Below are positions 7,765-16,708 of a stretch of DNA of 35,874 nucleotides, in pieces; positions within the stretch are counted from its first letter, which is position 1, and the number at the start of each line of letters is the position of its first letter. Position numbers and translations under genes: made by a program. Source of the stretch: Clostridiales bacterium DTU070. GTDB lineage: Bacteria > Bacillota > Clostridia > DSM-8532. Where the stretch lies: positions 1 to 35,874 of the forward strand of contig LFSH01000078.1 in NCBI GenBank assembly GCA_001513105.1. The letters run 5' to 3'. Under the pieces are notes generated by a model. That model saw only the letters and a list, made by a program, of their open reading frames with translations, ran no database searches and was not told the origin of the DNA.

Positions 7765-10335
7765 ATGAAGTTTTTCGACTCTGTAATAAACCGGTTCAGC
7801 TCTGTATTTAAAAAGCTGAAAACTGATAAAGCTGAAAAGGAAAAAAGGAAAAAAGAAAAGAAAGAAAAGAAAATAAAGACTGAAATTGTTGCCGAAAAGA
7901 AAAGACATCCCGCTGTTTCGGCGCTTTTATATTCCCTGAGGGTATTATGGGGAGCAATAAAACTTATCATAATTATTCTTGTATTAGTGGGATTTGTCGG
8001 TGCAGGACTTGGTGCAGGACTGGTATATGGCTATATTGTTACGACTCCGGAGCTGAGCGCCAGCGATCTGCAGTTAACGAAGTTCAATACGTTTATTTAC
8101 GACACCGATGGAAATGTCCTTGCCGAGCTGAAGCGGAATGAAAACCGCGTTTGGATTGATTATGTTGATATACCGAAAAACCTGATAAATGCTTTTATTG
8201 CTGTGGAAGACAAGCGTTTCTGGGAACATAAGGGTGTTGATTTCAAAAGGTTTGCATATGCCGCATATTACAGTGCAACTGCCTATATGAGAGGTGAAAG
8301 AACCTTTCAGGGCGGCAGTACGATAACCCAGCAAATGGTTAAAAACCTTACAGGTTCCGATGATGTCACGATAAAAAGAAAAATACAGGAAATGTGGCAG
8401 GCCCTGAAACTTGAGCGGGAAGGCCTGTCAAAGGAAGATATCCTGACCAGGTATTTAAACACGATACCCTTAGGAGGTACGATATACGGTATTGAAATTG
8501 CGGCCCAGGCTTACTACGGAAAAGACGTAAGAGATTTGACCCTCGCAGAATGTGCAAGCCTTGCCGGGATCACGCAATGGCCGTCAAAATATGTTCCGAG
8601 CAGCGAGGAAAATATTAAGAACAACCTTGAAAGGGCACACATGATTTTAGGCCTGATGCTGGAACAGGGAATGATAACAGAGGCAGAATACGAGCAGGCC
8701 ATGCAGGAGGAGATTCATTTTGTTTACAATCCCAGTGCCGGAAAGACAACAAGAACCAGTAACCAGTCGTATTTTGTGGACGAGGTTGTAAAAGCCGTCA
8801 TTAAGGATTTAAGCGAACAAAAAGGCATTAGTGCCCAGTCAGCCGAAGACATGATTTATAATTCGGGGCTTAAAATATATACCACCCTTGAGCCAAAAGT
8901 TCAGAAAGCCCTCGATGAGGTGTTTACCGACGATACTTACTTCCCGCAGGTTAATGCCGAAGCAATGAAGTGGGAGGAAATTCCCCAGTCTGCCATGGTA
9001 GTGGTTGATCCTGCGACAGGAGCTGTTCGGGGCCTGTACGGCGGGTACGGTGAGAAAAAGGGAAGCGTGTTCAACCGCGCAACTCAAATGAAGCGTTCCC
9101 CCGGTTCGAGCATAAAACCGCTGCTGGTATATGCCCCGGGAATTGAAACAGGCCGGATAACCGCCGCAACCGTTATCGATGATGTACCCCAGCACATGCT
9201 TCTGAATGACGTATCGGTTCCGGAAAAGGACAGGACAAAATTATACCCGCAGAATGTTGAAAAAAGGAATTTTGGCTTAACAACGGTACGCACAGCTATA
9301 GTTGAGTCCCGGAACGTTATTTCAGCCCTTACGCTGCGCGACTATACAACTTTCAAGGTCGGGCTGAGTTACCTTGAAAAGGTCGGATTGCCAAGATGGG
9401 AGGACGAAGGAAAGATATCCATTGCGATGGGCGGTTTTACGAACCAGATGAGCCCGCTGGAGATGGCTTCTGCTTTCACGGTGTTCGCATACAAGGGCGT
9501 ATACTGGGAACCTTATTTCTACACGAAAGTTGAAGATGTCAACGGTAATGTGATCCTTGAAAAGAAACCGAAGGGGACAAAGATTTATTCCGAACAGACA
9601 GCCTTTATTATGAACGACATGCTTAAGGATGTTGTTTCCCATGGGACAGCCGAAGGCTACGATGTTAAGAACAAAAACGGGGATATTATCCCAACGGCAG
9701 GTAAAACCGGTACTTCCGACAGTTATATCGACAGGTGGTTCTGCGGCATGACCCCCTATTATGTGGCAGCAACATGGTATGGTTATGACAACAGGCATGT
9801 GCCCATCTCTCTTGTATCTGAAGAGTCTGCAAATGCCAGGAAGATATGGCATGCCGTGATGACTAAAATCCATGAGGAGCTTGAACCGGTTGATTTCTTC
9901 GCAACAGTACCGCCTAAAATTGTAAAGAGAAAGATATGCATGGATTCAGGGAAACTTGCAACCGACCTGTGCGAACACGATCCAAGAGGATCAAGGGTTG
10001 TTGAGGAATACTTCATTGAAGGAACCGAACCTGAATACGGCGATAACTGCGAGGTTCATTACAAGGCAAAAGTATGTACCCAGTGCAAGGATGAGCATGG
10101 CAGGCCTTTCCTTGCAAATGAATACTGCCCTCCGGAAGCGGTGCAGGAAAGGGTTTTGATCCGAAGACCGGTTGAATACAAACCCCTGCTCCCGACCGAT
10201 CCGTATCCCGAGGACTGGTATTACGAGATTTATGAAGGTGAATACTGTACGATACATTACAACACCGAAGAACAGTCTCAAACACAGCAGCAACAGTATT
10301 ATCCGTATTACTACTACTATTACTACCAGCCATAG
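7765..10335 (+). CDS. Class A penicillin-binding protein (PBP1A type)
   Basis: Predicted 856-residue bifunctional enzyme that polymerises and cross-links peptidoglycan. A very basic cytoplasmic tail (residues 15-48, mostly Lys/Glu) precedes one membrane helix (about 63-92). The GT51 glycosyltransferase domain shows EDKRFWEHKG (148-157, catalytic Glu148), GGSTITQQ (183-190) and KIQEMWQALKLE. The transpeptidase domain shows SSIK (catalytic Ser448), SRN (515-517) and KTG (647-649). The C-terminus has a Cys-containing segment and then an odd tail, Gln-rich followed by ten Tyr among the last dozen residues. GGGGAGGAAA precedes the ATG. The gene is divergent from tyrS and ends in a terminator shared with the convergent Spo0A-family gene. 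Confidence 0.94.
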   Translation: MKFFDSVINRFSSVFKKLKTDKAEKEKRKKEKKEKKIKTEIVAEKKRHPAVSALLYSLRVLWGAIKLIIIILVLVGFVGAGLGAGLVYGYIVTTPELSASDLQLTKFNTFIYDTDGNVLAELKRNENRVWIDYVDIPKNLINAFIAVEDKRFWEHKGVDFKRFAYAAYYSATAYMRGERTFQGGSTITQQMVKNLTGSDDVTIKRKIQEMWQALKLEREGLSKEDILTRYLNTIPLGGTIYGIEIAAQAYYGKDVRDLTLAECASLAGITQWPSKYVPSSEENIKNNLERAHMILGLMLEQGMITEAEYEQAMQEEIHFVYNPSAGKTTRTSNQSYFVDEVVKAVIKDLSEQKGISAQSAEDMIYNSGLKIYTTLEPKVQKALDEVFTDDTYFPQVNAEAMKWEEIPQSAMVVVDPATGAVRGLYGGYGEKKGSVFNRATQMKRSPGSSIKPLLVYAPGIETGRITAATVIDDVPQHMLLNDVSVPEKDRTKLYPQNVEKRNFGLTTVRTAIVESRNVISALTLRDYTTFKVGLSYLEKVGLPRWEDEGKISIAMGGFTNQMSPLEMASAFTVFAYKGVYWEPYFYTKVEDVNGNVILEKKPKGTKIYSEQTAFIMNDMLKDVVSHGTAEGYDVKNKNGDIIPTAGKTGTSDSYIDRWFCGMTPYYVAATWYGYDNRHVPISLVSEESANARKIWHAVMTKIHEELEPVDFFATVPPKIVKRKICMDSGKLATDLCEHDPRGSRVVEEYFIEGTEPEYGDNCEVHYKAKVCTQCKDEHGRPFLANEYCPPEAVQERVLIRRPVEYKPLLPTDPYPEDWYYEIYEGEYCTIHYNTEEQSQTQQQQYYPYYYYYYYQP

Positions 10336-10392
10336 CAGCGGCAGCACAAGCATCAGGCATTGAAACTTAACCAGGGATTTCTCTTTATTCTC

Positions 10393-10436
10393 AACAGGCG
10401 GCGGGTTTATAAACTCCCGCTTGTTGTTTTTATGCG
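10393..10436 (+). terminator. Terminator after the PBP1A gene
   Basis: An imperfect stem (AACAGGCGGCGGGTT with AACTCCCGCTTGTT) is followed by GTTTTTATG on the plus strand. It sits between convergent genes. Confidence 0.7.
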
Positions 10437-10452
10437 GATAAACACGAACTGC

Positions 10453-11286
10453 TTATTTCAGCAGATAGGTCAGCTTGATTCTGTCGGCAATGGTGGAAAT
10501 GAATTCTGAATTTGTCGGAGGGACATTTTTTCTGTCCTCGGTGTATGTAAAATACTGGCCAAGTTTCTGCGGGTTGCCTCTCTGCCATACCTTCTGAATA
10601 GCATTCCGTATTCCCCTCTCAACTTTTCCGGGCGAGGTTTTAAAGTATTCTGCTATCATTGGGTAAAGTTTTTTTGTTATTGGAATTTTACCGCGATCAC
10701 TAAGGACGTTTTCGACTATTGCCTTCTGCAGGTAGGGATAGCCGCTCAGATGGGCTGGCACATCAATATCCCGCAGGGCTTTTTTTACATAGATTTCTAC
10801 ACATTCGCGCAGAGTTTGCTTTTTCACAGCTTTGACCTCAGGAATGCCTGATTCCATGTTAACGTTTCCGATATATGGTTTACCCGGCTGTTCATAATCG
10901 CTGTAAATCTGCATGATCCTTTTAGGCAGCAGATTCATGTCGAAGGGTTTAAGTATGTAATACTCCGCACCAAGGCTTAATGCTTTTTTTATGTATTTAT
11001 CATTTCCTATTGCTGTCAGCACGATTATAACGGGTTTTTGATTCTCATGCCTTTCCCTGAGCTCTTCAAGAACAGCAATGCCATCCTTTAGCGGCATTAC
11101 AAGTTCAAGTATGACTATATCGGGTTTTTTTTCAGCAATCAACTGTAATGCAGTTTCACCGTCATAAGCCTTTCCGGTTACATCGAATTCAGGAATGGCT
11201 TTGAGACTGTTCTCCACCTCCGCTGCAAAATCTTCGTTATTGTCAACGATGATAATGCTTATTTTACCGTTCACATTACTCACCAT
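10453..11286 (-). CDS. Spo0A-family regulator with a degenerate receiver site
   Basis: Predicted 277-residue protein of Spo0A layout: receiver domain (residues 8-125), linker, and Spo0A_C DNA-binding domain (about 150-277) with DIDVPAHLSGYPYL, ITKKLYPMIAEYF, the recognition helix KVERGIRNAIQKVW and PTNSEFISTIADRIKL. In the receiver, Thr91 and Lys113 (ILKPFD) are kept. The phospho-accepting Asp is Glu61 (VILELVMPLKDG; codon GAA), and the acidic pair is D15-N16 instead of Asp-Asp. Classical phosphorylation is therefore doubtful. Genuine spo0A normally lies by spoIVB. Here it is alone between PBP1A and a kinase gene, so it is probably a paralogue. The ribosome site before the ATG at 11286 is weak. 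A GTG four codons in, after GGTGAG, is an alternative start. Confidence 0.88.
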   Translation of the reverse strand: MVSNVNGKISIIIVDNNEDFAAEVENSLKAIPEFDVTGKAYDGETALQLIAEKKPDIVILELVMPLKDGIAVLEELRERHENQKPVIIVLTAIGNDKYIKKALSLGAEYYILKPFDMNLLPKRIMQIYSDYEQPGKPYIGNVNMESGIPEVKAVKKQTLRECVEIYVKKALRDIDVPAHLSGYPYLQKAIVENVLSDRGKIPITKKLYPMIAEYFKTSPGKVERGIRNAIQKVWQRGNPQKLGQYFTYTEDRKNVPPTNSEFISTIADRIKLTYLLK

Positions 11287-11361
11287 GCTTTTATAATTTT
11301 TATATAATATATGAGCCTCTGCTCTTTTTTACTATTAAATGCTATTATCTCTTTTATATCT

Positions 11362-11391
11362 ATTATATTCCATTTTGTACAGCTAAAACAA
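11362..11391 (-). promoter_or_regulatory. Promoter of the Spo0A-family gene
   Basis: TTGTTT (11386-11391) and TATAAT (11362-11367) are 18 bases apart on the minus strand, giving a leader of about 70 AT-rich bases. Confidence 0.7.
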
Positions 11392-11505
11392 TACTCAGCT
11401 TCGGGTATTAAGACAAAACAGCAGGCTATGAACTGTAAAGCATATATTATCGAAAAATAACGGTTTTTCAGAAAAAGCATCAGCAGTAAGATATCGGTAT
11501 ACCGG

Positions 11506-11553
11506 GAAACAGGTACCCCGGTGCCTGTAAAGAACCGCCGGGGTACCTGTTTC
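11506..11553. terminator. Long perfect hairpin, GGTACC type
   Basis: A perfect 16-bp stem (AAACAGGTACCCCGG region, 11506-11521, with 11538-11553) with a 16-base loop lies 12 bases after the kinase gene stop. The U-tract is only TTTC on the minus strand and TTTCGGGTTTT on the plus strand, so termination may be weak. It shares ACAGGTACCC/GGGTACCTGT with two other hairpins in the window. Confidence 0.65.
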
Positions 11554-11564
11554 GGGTTTTGAAC

Positions 11565-13226
11565 TTATTCCTTAAAGAAACATGAACCGCCTATAAACTC
11601 GCGCAGTATTGAATTGGGTGGTATCTCATCACTGTCGATATTCAGGAAATAGCTTAAGAATTCTATCAGCCTTCTGCTTTCAGAATATTGGGGCTGATCT
11701 GGCCTTATTTCTGACAGCAGCGGTATTGCATAGGTTTTCAGAACGCCAAGTTCGTATATCAGCGAAGAGTTAAACATAACATCAGCCTGTTCCTGGAAAG
11801 GGAATATGTTCTTTTCCTCTCCCCTTCTGACAGAAGGCCACAGATCTATTGTTGCCGCCGCAGGACAGCCCCTGAACTGGTGATCTCTTACAATCCTGCG
11901 GATAAACCTGAGATCGGTTGTGGGTATCCTGTTCTGCTTATCTATCTGCATTGATGTTATTGCGCTGATATATATTTTGAACTTGCTGTCTTCGCTGACT
12001 TCTTCGGTAAGCCTGGGGTTAAGACCGTGTATTCCTTCTATTACAAGCACATGGTCATCCTTCAGCTGAAGTATCCTGTTGTTGTACTCCCTTTTTCCCG
12101 TAATGAAGTTATAGGTTGGAATACTTACCTTTTCACCGTTTATCAGGCTGTTAAGCTGCAGATTGAACAGTTTCAGGTCCACTGCCTCAAGAGCTTCAAA
12201 ATCCGGTTTCCCGTTTTCATCAAGGGGGGTTTTGTCCTTGTCTACAAAGTAATCATCCAAAGATATATTAACGGGAATCAGCCCATTTACTCTCAGCTGT
12301 ATGGACAGTCTCTGGGCAAAGGTGGTTTTCCCCGATGAAGATGGCCCTGCTATAAGAATAATCTTCGGCCTGTTCTTCCTTTCGGATATCATATCCGCAA
12401 TCCGGGCGATTTTCTTCTCATGCAAAGCCTCGGATATCATGATAAACTCGCCCGCTTTGCCTGCTTCCACAATATCGTTAAGTTTCCCTACATTATCAAC
12501 ACCTAAGATATTAATCCACTGCCTGTATTCACTGAATATCTGAAACAGTTTCTTGGGTATGTCGTGCTCCTCGATGGTGTCAGGATTTGTCTGCCTTGGT
12601 GAGATAAGCACAATGCCGCCGTTATCATGTTCCAGCCTGAACAGGGAAAGATAGCCGCTTGACGGGACCATAAAACCGTAAAAATAATCTTCCATGTCAT
12701 CAAACCTATAAAAGGTAACATATGACTTTTCGCGGTATTTTATAGCGCCGTACTTGTCTGTTCTGTTCTTTTCCAGGAAAAGCTGCCGGGCTTCTTCGGT
12801 GGACATGGTTTTCTTCTCAAAGGGCAAATCCATGTTTACCAGCTCTCTCATGCGGTCTTCAATTCTCTGTACGTCCTCTTCATCAAAATCGTCAACAGAA
12901 CACTCAAAAAACAGGCCTTTGCTTACAGAATGACGGACTTCTATAGTCTCATCAGGGAATATATCATTAAAAGCTTTTGCCAGCAAAAAGGTAAGGCTTC
13001 TCTGGTAAATCCTCACTCCGTCCGCGGAGGAAAGGTCGATAAATGAAATACTGCAGTCCTCTGTAACAGGATGCGTCAACTCCCGTATTTCGTTGTTCAC
13101 GTATGCGGCTACCACAATTGCCTTGTTTTCGCTGCAGAAATCATTTTTAATTTTCTCAAGGCTGGTTCCCCGGATGACACTGTAATTCCTTCCTTCAATT
13201 GTGACTGTAATGCTATCGTTCTGCAT
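11565..13226 (-). CDS. Nucleoside (uridine) kinase-like protein with TGS and ThrRS-like N-terminus
   Basis: Predicted 553-residue fusion. Residues 5-65 resemble a TGS domain. About 70-200 resemble the second, editing-like domain of threonyl-tRNA synthetase, though without aminoacylation motifs. From about 285 on it is a P-loop kinase of the uridine kinase/phosphoribulokinase group, with Walker A GPSSSGKTT at 294-302, ISLDDYFVD near 325 and VIEGIHGLNP near 400. This architecture is common in Clostridia and Thermotogae, where it is annotated as nucleoside kinase. The true substrate is not certain. GGAGG lies 6 bases before the ATG. folA is 47 bases upstream and thyA before that, so it may be the last gene of a pyrimidine/thymidylate operon. 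Confidence 0.85.
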   Translation of the reverse strand: MQNDSITVTIEGRNYSVIRGTSLEKIKNDFCSENKAIVVAAYVNNEIRELTHPVTEDCSISFIDLSSADGVRIYQRSLTFLLAKAFNDIFPDETIEVRHSVSKGLFFECSVDDFDEEDVQRIEDRMRELVNMDLPFEKKTMSTEEARQLFLEKNRTDKYGAIKYREKSYVTFYRFDDMEDYFYGFMVPSSGYLSLFRLEHDNGGIVLISPRQTNPDTIEEHDIPKKLFQIFSEYRQWINILGVDNVGKLNDIVEAGKAGEFIMISEALHEKKIARIADMISERKNRPKIILIAGPSSSGKTTFAQRLSIQLRVNGLIPVNISLDDYFVDKDKTPLDENGKPDFEALEAVDLKLFNLQLNSLINGEKVSIPTYNFITGKREYNNRILQLKDDHVLVIEGIHGLNPRLTEEVSEDSKFKIYISAITSMQIDKQNRIPTTDLRFIRRIVRDHQFRGCPAAATIDLWPSVRRGEEKNIFPFQEQADVMFNSSLIYELGVLKTYAIPLLSEIRPDQPQYSESRRLIEFLSYFLNIDSDEIPPNSILREFIGGSCFFKE

Positions 13227-13273
13227 CTACTACCTCCAAACCATTTATTTTTAAAAAGCATATGCATAATCTA

Positions 13274-13774
13274 TCATATGCTTCTGTAATACTCGTCAAA
13301 ACGAAATTCAATGCCTTTTTTGCTTGTCTGCCATTCGCCTTTTTTTACCAGTTCCCATCCGTCAATATCGTCCAGGCAGGGCAGAAATGCATCGGCCTGA
13401 AACTCTTCGTTGAAACGCGTTATGTAGGCTCTTTTGCAGTAAGGCAGCAGTTGCCGGTAAATGCTTTCTCCCCCGAAAACATATACTTCACCTTCATAAT
13501 CCTTCAATGCATCCATCAGCTGCTGAATGCTGTGCACAACTATTGCACCTTCAGCTTTGAAATCGGTATTGGTAGTAAGCACCACATTTGTGCGGTTGGG
13601 TAACGGTTTCCCGTCCGGAAAGGATTCAAGGGTCTTTCTGCCCATAACAATAACCTTTCCCGTTGTTTTTGACGACACATGTTTCATGTCCTCGGGAATC
13701 CTGGCAAGGAGCCTGTTATTAAAACCAATACCCCAGTTTTTATCAGCCGATGCTATAATAATCCAGTCCTGCAT
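13274..13774 (-). CDS. folA: Dihydrofolate reductase
   Basis: Predicted 166-residue enzyme reducing dihydrofolate to tetrahydrofolate with NADPH. It recycles the dihydrofolate made by ThyA. The N-terminal IIASADKNWGIGFNN, the RIPEDMKHV helix with the acidic active-site residue, the VIVMGRKTLESFP cofactor motif and the later VYVFGGESIYRQLL motif are all present. Length is normal. It lies 116 bases downstream of thyA on the same strand, the usual thyA-folA pairing. AGAGGCGG precedes the ATG. Confidence 0.95.
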   Translation of the reverse strand: MQDWIIIASADKNWGIGFNNRLLARIPEDMKHVSSKTTGKVIVMGRKTLESFPDGKPLPNRTNVVLTTNTDFKAEGAIVVHSIQQLMDALKDYEGEVYVFGGESIYRQLLPYCKRAYITRFNEEFQADAFLPCLDDIDGWELVKKGEWQTSKKGIEFRFDEYYRSI

Positions 13775-13890
13775 TTATAACCGCCTCTTATTCTGTTTAC
13801 TCTTCTGTTTATCAAAAACCATGTTCTTACCTGTCATGTATTTTAAACCTGTCTGTACCTGTAAGTTTACGGCATGGTACGTGTGAAAAT

Positions 13891-14721
13891 TCAAACCGCT
13901 ACCGGTATCTTCCTGACAGGTTCCCCGTGCTGGTAGTTTTCAAGGGCAAAATCCTCAACCTTAAAGTCGTAGAAGTTCTTTATATCAGGATTAATAACAA
14001 GTTTGGGCGCAGCGAAGGGCTCCCTCTGAATAAGTTCTTCAACAATCGGAATGTGCCTGTCGTATATGTGGGCATCGGCAATCACATGCACAAGCTCGCC
14101 GGCGACAAGACCTGAAACCTGCGCAAACATGTGGACAAGGATGGAATACTGTACCACATTCCAGTTATTCGCAACAAGAACATCCTGCGAACGCTGGTTC
14201 AAAATTGCATTCAGCCTGTTGCCCGTTACGTTGAAAGTCATGCTGTATGCACACGGGTACAGGTTCATCTCGTGCAAATCGGCATGGTTGTACATGTTGG
14301 TTATTATTCTTCTGCTGTACGGGTTATGCTTTAAGTCGTACAATACCCGGTCCACCTGGTCAAATTCACCTTCGGGATATTTATGCTTTATCCCCAGCTG
14401 GTACCCGTAAGCTTTGCCGATGGTCCCGTTTTCATCGGCCCATGCATCCCAGATATGGCTGTTCAGGTCCCGGATCCTGTTCGATTTCTTCTGCCATATC
14501 CACAGAATCTCATCTATTGCCGCTTTGAAATTAATAGGTCTTAACGTTAATATCGGGAATTCCCTGGACAGGTCGTACCTGTTGACCACACCGAATTTTT
14601 TTACGGTATGGGCCGGTGTACCGTCCTCCCAGCGCGGACGTACCTTTTGCCCCTCCGAGCTGAAACCGTTGTTAATAATATCCCTGCACATGTCTATAAA
14701 AATTAAGTCTGCCTGGCTCAA
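13891..14721 (-). CDS. thyA: Thymidylate synthase (ThyA)
   Basis: Predicted 276-residue folate-dependent enzyme converting dUMP to dTMP. The catalytic cysteine is C157 in NLYPCAYSM. Nearby are SRRII, the substrate-binding NQRSQDVLVANNWNVVQYS segment (about 175-193) and HVIADAHIYDRH near 212-223. The start is a TTG at 14721 with AGGAGTGA 7 bases upstream. No nearby ATG keeps the N-terminus. It is the first gene of the probable thyA-folA-kinase operon and has its own promoter. The presence of ThyA and DHFR implies the classical rather than the ThyX route. Confidence 0.96.
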   Translation of the reverse strand: MSQADLIFIDMCRDIINNGFSSEGQKVRPRWEDGTPAHTVKKFGVVNRYDLSREFPILTLRPINFKAAIDEILWIWQKKSNRIRDLNSHIWDAWADENGTIGKAYGYQLGIKHKYPEGEFDQVDRVLYDLKHNPYSRRIITNMYNHADLHEMNLYPCAYSMTFNVTGNRLNAILNQRSQDVLVANNWNVVQYSILVHMFAQVSGLVAGELVHVIADAHIYDRHIPIVEELIQREPFAAPKLVINPDIKNFYDFKVEDFALENYQHGEPVRKIPVAV

Positions 14722-14775
14722 CCAAAAATCACTCCTGAATAAAAATTTAAAATCAGGAAATTAATCCTTATGAAT

Positions 14776-14804
14776 AATATATCATGTATAAATATTTTTC
14801 TCAA
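14776..14804 (-). promoter_or_regulatory. Sigma-A promoter of thyA
   Basis: TTGAGA (14799-14804) and TATATT (14776-14781) are 17 bases apart on the minus strand, with TGA before the -10. It lies 55 bases upstream of the TTG start. Confidence 0.75.
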
Positions 14805-14874
14805 ATATAATACGCTTATTATATTATCAAATGCTTACAGCCATTTTCTCCTTTTTAATCAATTGACCAGCCGG

Positions 14875-15198
14875 CCCCTGCAAGCGCAGCGACTGTTTAC
14901 GGGCTTCGCACGATAGCTTTTCTATACTGGTCAACTGTTTTGAGATATCGTGTAAATACGAGGAAACTTTTAGCGGAGTGCGGCTTAGAGATGTGCGAAA
15001 AGAAGCGAGGAACAGCAAGCCGACTGTTTGAGCAAAAATGCTTCCTAACAATATTTTTCATAAGCATTTTTGCGAGTTTCGACTTGCCCGAGCTGAACTG
15101 CGCAGTTCTTGCAAATGAAGCGACTGTTTCCGAGAATTTACACGGTATCTTTGCATTACGTCAACTTACGTGTTTGAAGATACCGTGCGATGCAGGGG
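14875..15198. repeat. Large palindromic non-coding element with nested hairpins
   Basis: A 324-base stretch, non-coding on both strands, that is a long imperfect inverted repeat. Outermost arms are CCCCTGC (14875-14881) and GCAGGGG (15192-15198). Next, 14943-14967 and 15126-15150 match over 25 bases with four differences, and the centre is a perfect 12-bp stem (15032-15043 with 15062-15073, GCAAAAATGCTT). Each arm also holds its own hairpin (14909-14952, CACGATA/TATCGTG; 15141-15187, CACGGTATCTT/AAGATACCGTG), and GAACTGCGCAGTTC (15095-15108) is a perfect palindrome. CGACTGTTT occurs three times. It looks like a MITE or other dispersed structured repeat. I cannot name the family, and no clear target duplication is visible. 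Confidence 0.75.
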
Positions 15199-15218
15199 AT
15201 CTACGATGAATGCATTGA

Positions 15219-15247
15219 AAAAAGAAGGCGGATGCGCCTTCCTTTTT
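15219..15247. terminator. Terminator after uxaC
   Basis: GAAGGCG/CGCCTTC (15224-15230 with 15235-15241) with a 4-base loop is followed by TTTTTT on the minus strand and CTTTTT on the plus strand. It ends uxaC transcription and can work both ways. Confidence 0.88.
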
Positions 15248-15284
15248 GGTTATACGTATTCTGCGATTTCCTGTCCTGCGCTAT

Positions 15285-16685
15285 CTAAAAAACAAAATAA
15301 TTCTTTGCATTGTAATAGCTAATCTCCCGTACCATTGAACCAAGCAGGTCCATATCCTGTGGTACTTCCCCTGCTTCGGCCCATTCGCCGATTAAATTGC
15401 ACAGGATCCTTCTGAAATATTCATGTCTTGTATAGGACAAAAAGCTCCTGGAATCGGTGAGCATTCCTACAAATCTTCTTAACAGCCCCATATTGGCCAA
15501 TGCTTTCATTTGCGTGACCATTCCCTCTTTCTGATCATTGAACCACCAGCCAGAACCGAGCTGTATCTTGCCCGGAACCTCGCTTCCCTGGAAGCAACCC
15601 ATGATTGTTGCCAATACCTCATTATCATAAGGATTAAGGCTGTACAGGATTGTTCTCGGAAGCTCGCCGGTTTTTTCAAGGGAATTGAGAAATGCGGCCA
15701 GTCCTTTTGCCTGCTGTGCATCACCGATGGCATCGTACCCTGTATCAGGACCCAGTATACTGAACATCCTGGTGTTCAAATTCCGGATTGAGTTAAGATG
15801 CAGCTGCATCGCCCAGCCTCTTTTTGCATATTCGCGGCCAAGGAACACGAGCATATGGGTTTTATACTGATCTGCTTCCTGTTGCGTTATTTTCTCTCCG
15901 TTCAGAATCTTTTTAAAGATTTTGTCAACAGTGCTTTCGTCCGCCTCTTCGTAAACACAATATTCAAGGGCATGGTCCGAGATCCTGCAGCCGTTTTCAT
16001 GGAAATATGAAATTCGGTCCTCCAGTGCCTGTTTCAGATCAGAAATTGTTGATACTTCACGGTTTGCTGCCTTCTCCAGTGAACCTATATACTCAATAAA
16101 ACCATCGCTTGCAATGTTCAGTGCCTTATCCGGCCTGAACGTGGGAAGAACCCTGACAGTAAAACTCTCATCCTCCCTGATGGCCTTATGATATTCCAGC
16201 GTATCGGTGGGATCATCGGTAGTACAAATCAATTCCACGTTTGAGCTTTTGATTATACCCCTTGCCGACAATTCGTCGGTTGAAAGCAGTTCATTGCATC
16301 TTTCCCATATTTTTTCCGCGGTTTTCGGTGAAAGCAAGTCGTCTATACCGAAATATCTTTTCAGTTCAAGGTGGGTCCAGTGATACAACGGGTTACCAAG
16401 CAGATACGGCACAGTTTCGGCCCACTTCATGAATTTTTCCTTCGGATCGGCATCACCGGTGATATATTTCTCGTCAATGCCGTTAGCACGGATTGCACGC
16501 CATTTGTAGTGATCACCGCCAAGCCAGACCTCGGTAATATTCTTATATCTCTTGTTCTCTGCTATTTCCCTCGGGCTGATATGACAGTGGTAATCAATAA
16601 TCGGCAGGTCTTTGACATATTCATGGTAAAGGGTTACCGCAGTTTTATTCTGCAGCATGAAATTCTCATTGATAAAGCTACGCAT
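15285..16685 (-). CDS. uxaC: Uronate (glucuronate/galacturonate) isomerase
   Basis: Predicted 466-residue cytoplasmic isomerase of the amidohydrolase-like UxaC family. It converts D-glucuronate to D-fructuronate or D-galacturonate to D-tagaturonate, the first step in using pectin or glucuronoxylan sugars. The metal-binding DYHCHISPREIAENKRYKN segment is at about 31-49. Family motifs VWLGGDHYKWRAIRANG, GNPLYHWTHLELKRYFGI and the C-terminal GMLTDSRSFLSYTRHEYFRRILCNLIG are intact. AGGAGG lies 7 bases before the ATG. It is divergent from a LacI-type regulator, with a cre-like operator between them. No other uronate genes are in the window. Confidence 0.96.
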   Translation of the reverse strand: MRSFINENFMLQNKTAVTLYHEYVKDLPIIDYHCHISPREIAENKRYKNITEVWLGGDHYKWRAIRANGIDEKYITGDADPKEKFMKWAETVPYLLGNPLYHWTHLELKRYFGIDDLLSPKTAEKIWERCNELLSTDELSARGIIKSSNVELICTTDDPTDTLEYHKAIREDESFTVRVLPTFRPDKALNIASDGFIEYIGSLEKAANREVSTISDLKQALEDRISYFHENGCRISDHALEYCVYEEADESTVDKIFKKILNGEKITQQEADQYKTHMLVFLGREYAKRGWAMQLHLNSIRNLNTRMFSILGPDTGYDAIGDAQQAKGLAAFLNSLEKTGELPRTILYSLNPYDNEVLATIMGCFQGSEVPGKIQLGSGWWFNDQKEGMVTQMKALANMGLLRRFVGMLTDSRSFLSYTRHEYFRRILCNLIGEWAEAGEVPQDMDLLGSMVREISYYNAKNYFVF

Positions 16686-16708
16686 AAACCATCCTCCTAC
16701 AAAATAGT

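Noticed and set aside
11448-11454. TATCGAA as an 0A box upstream of the Spo0A-family gene
   Set aside because: One mismatch in a 7-base AT-rich motif is expected by chance, and no second box accompanies it.
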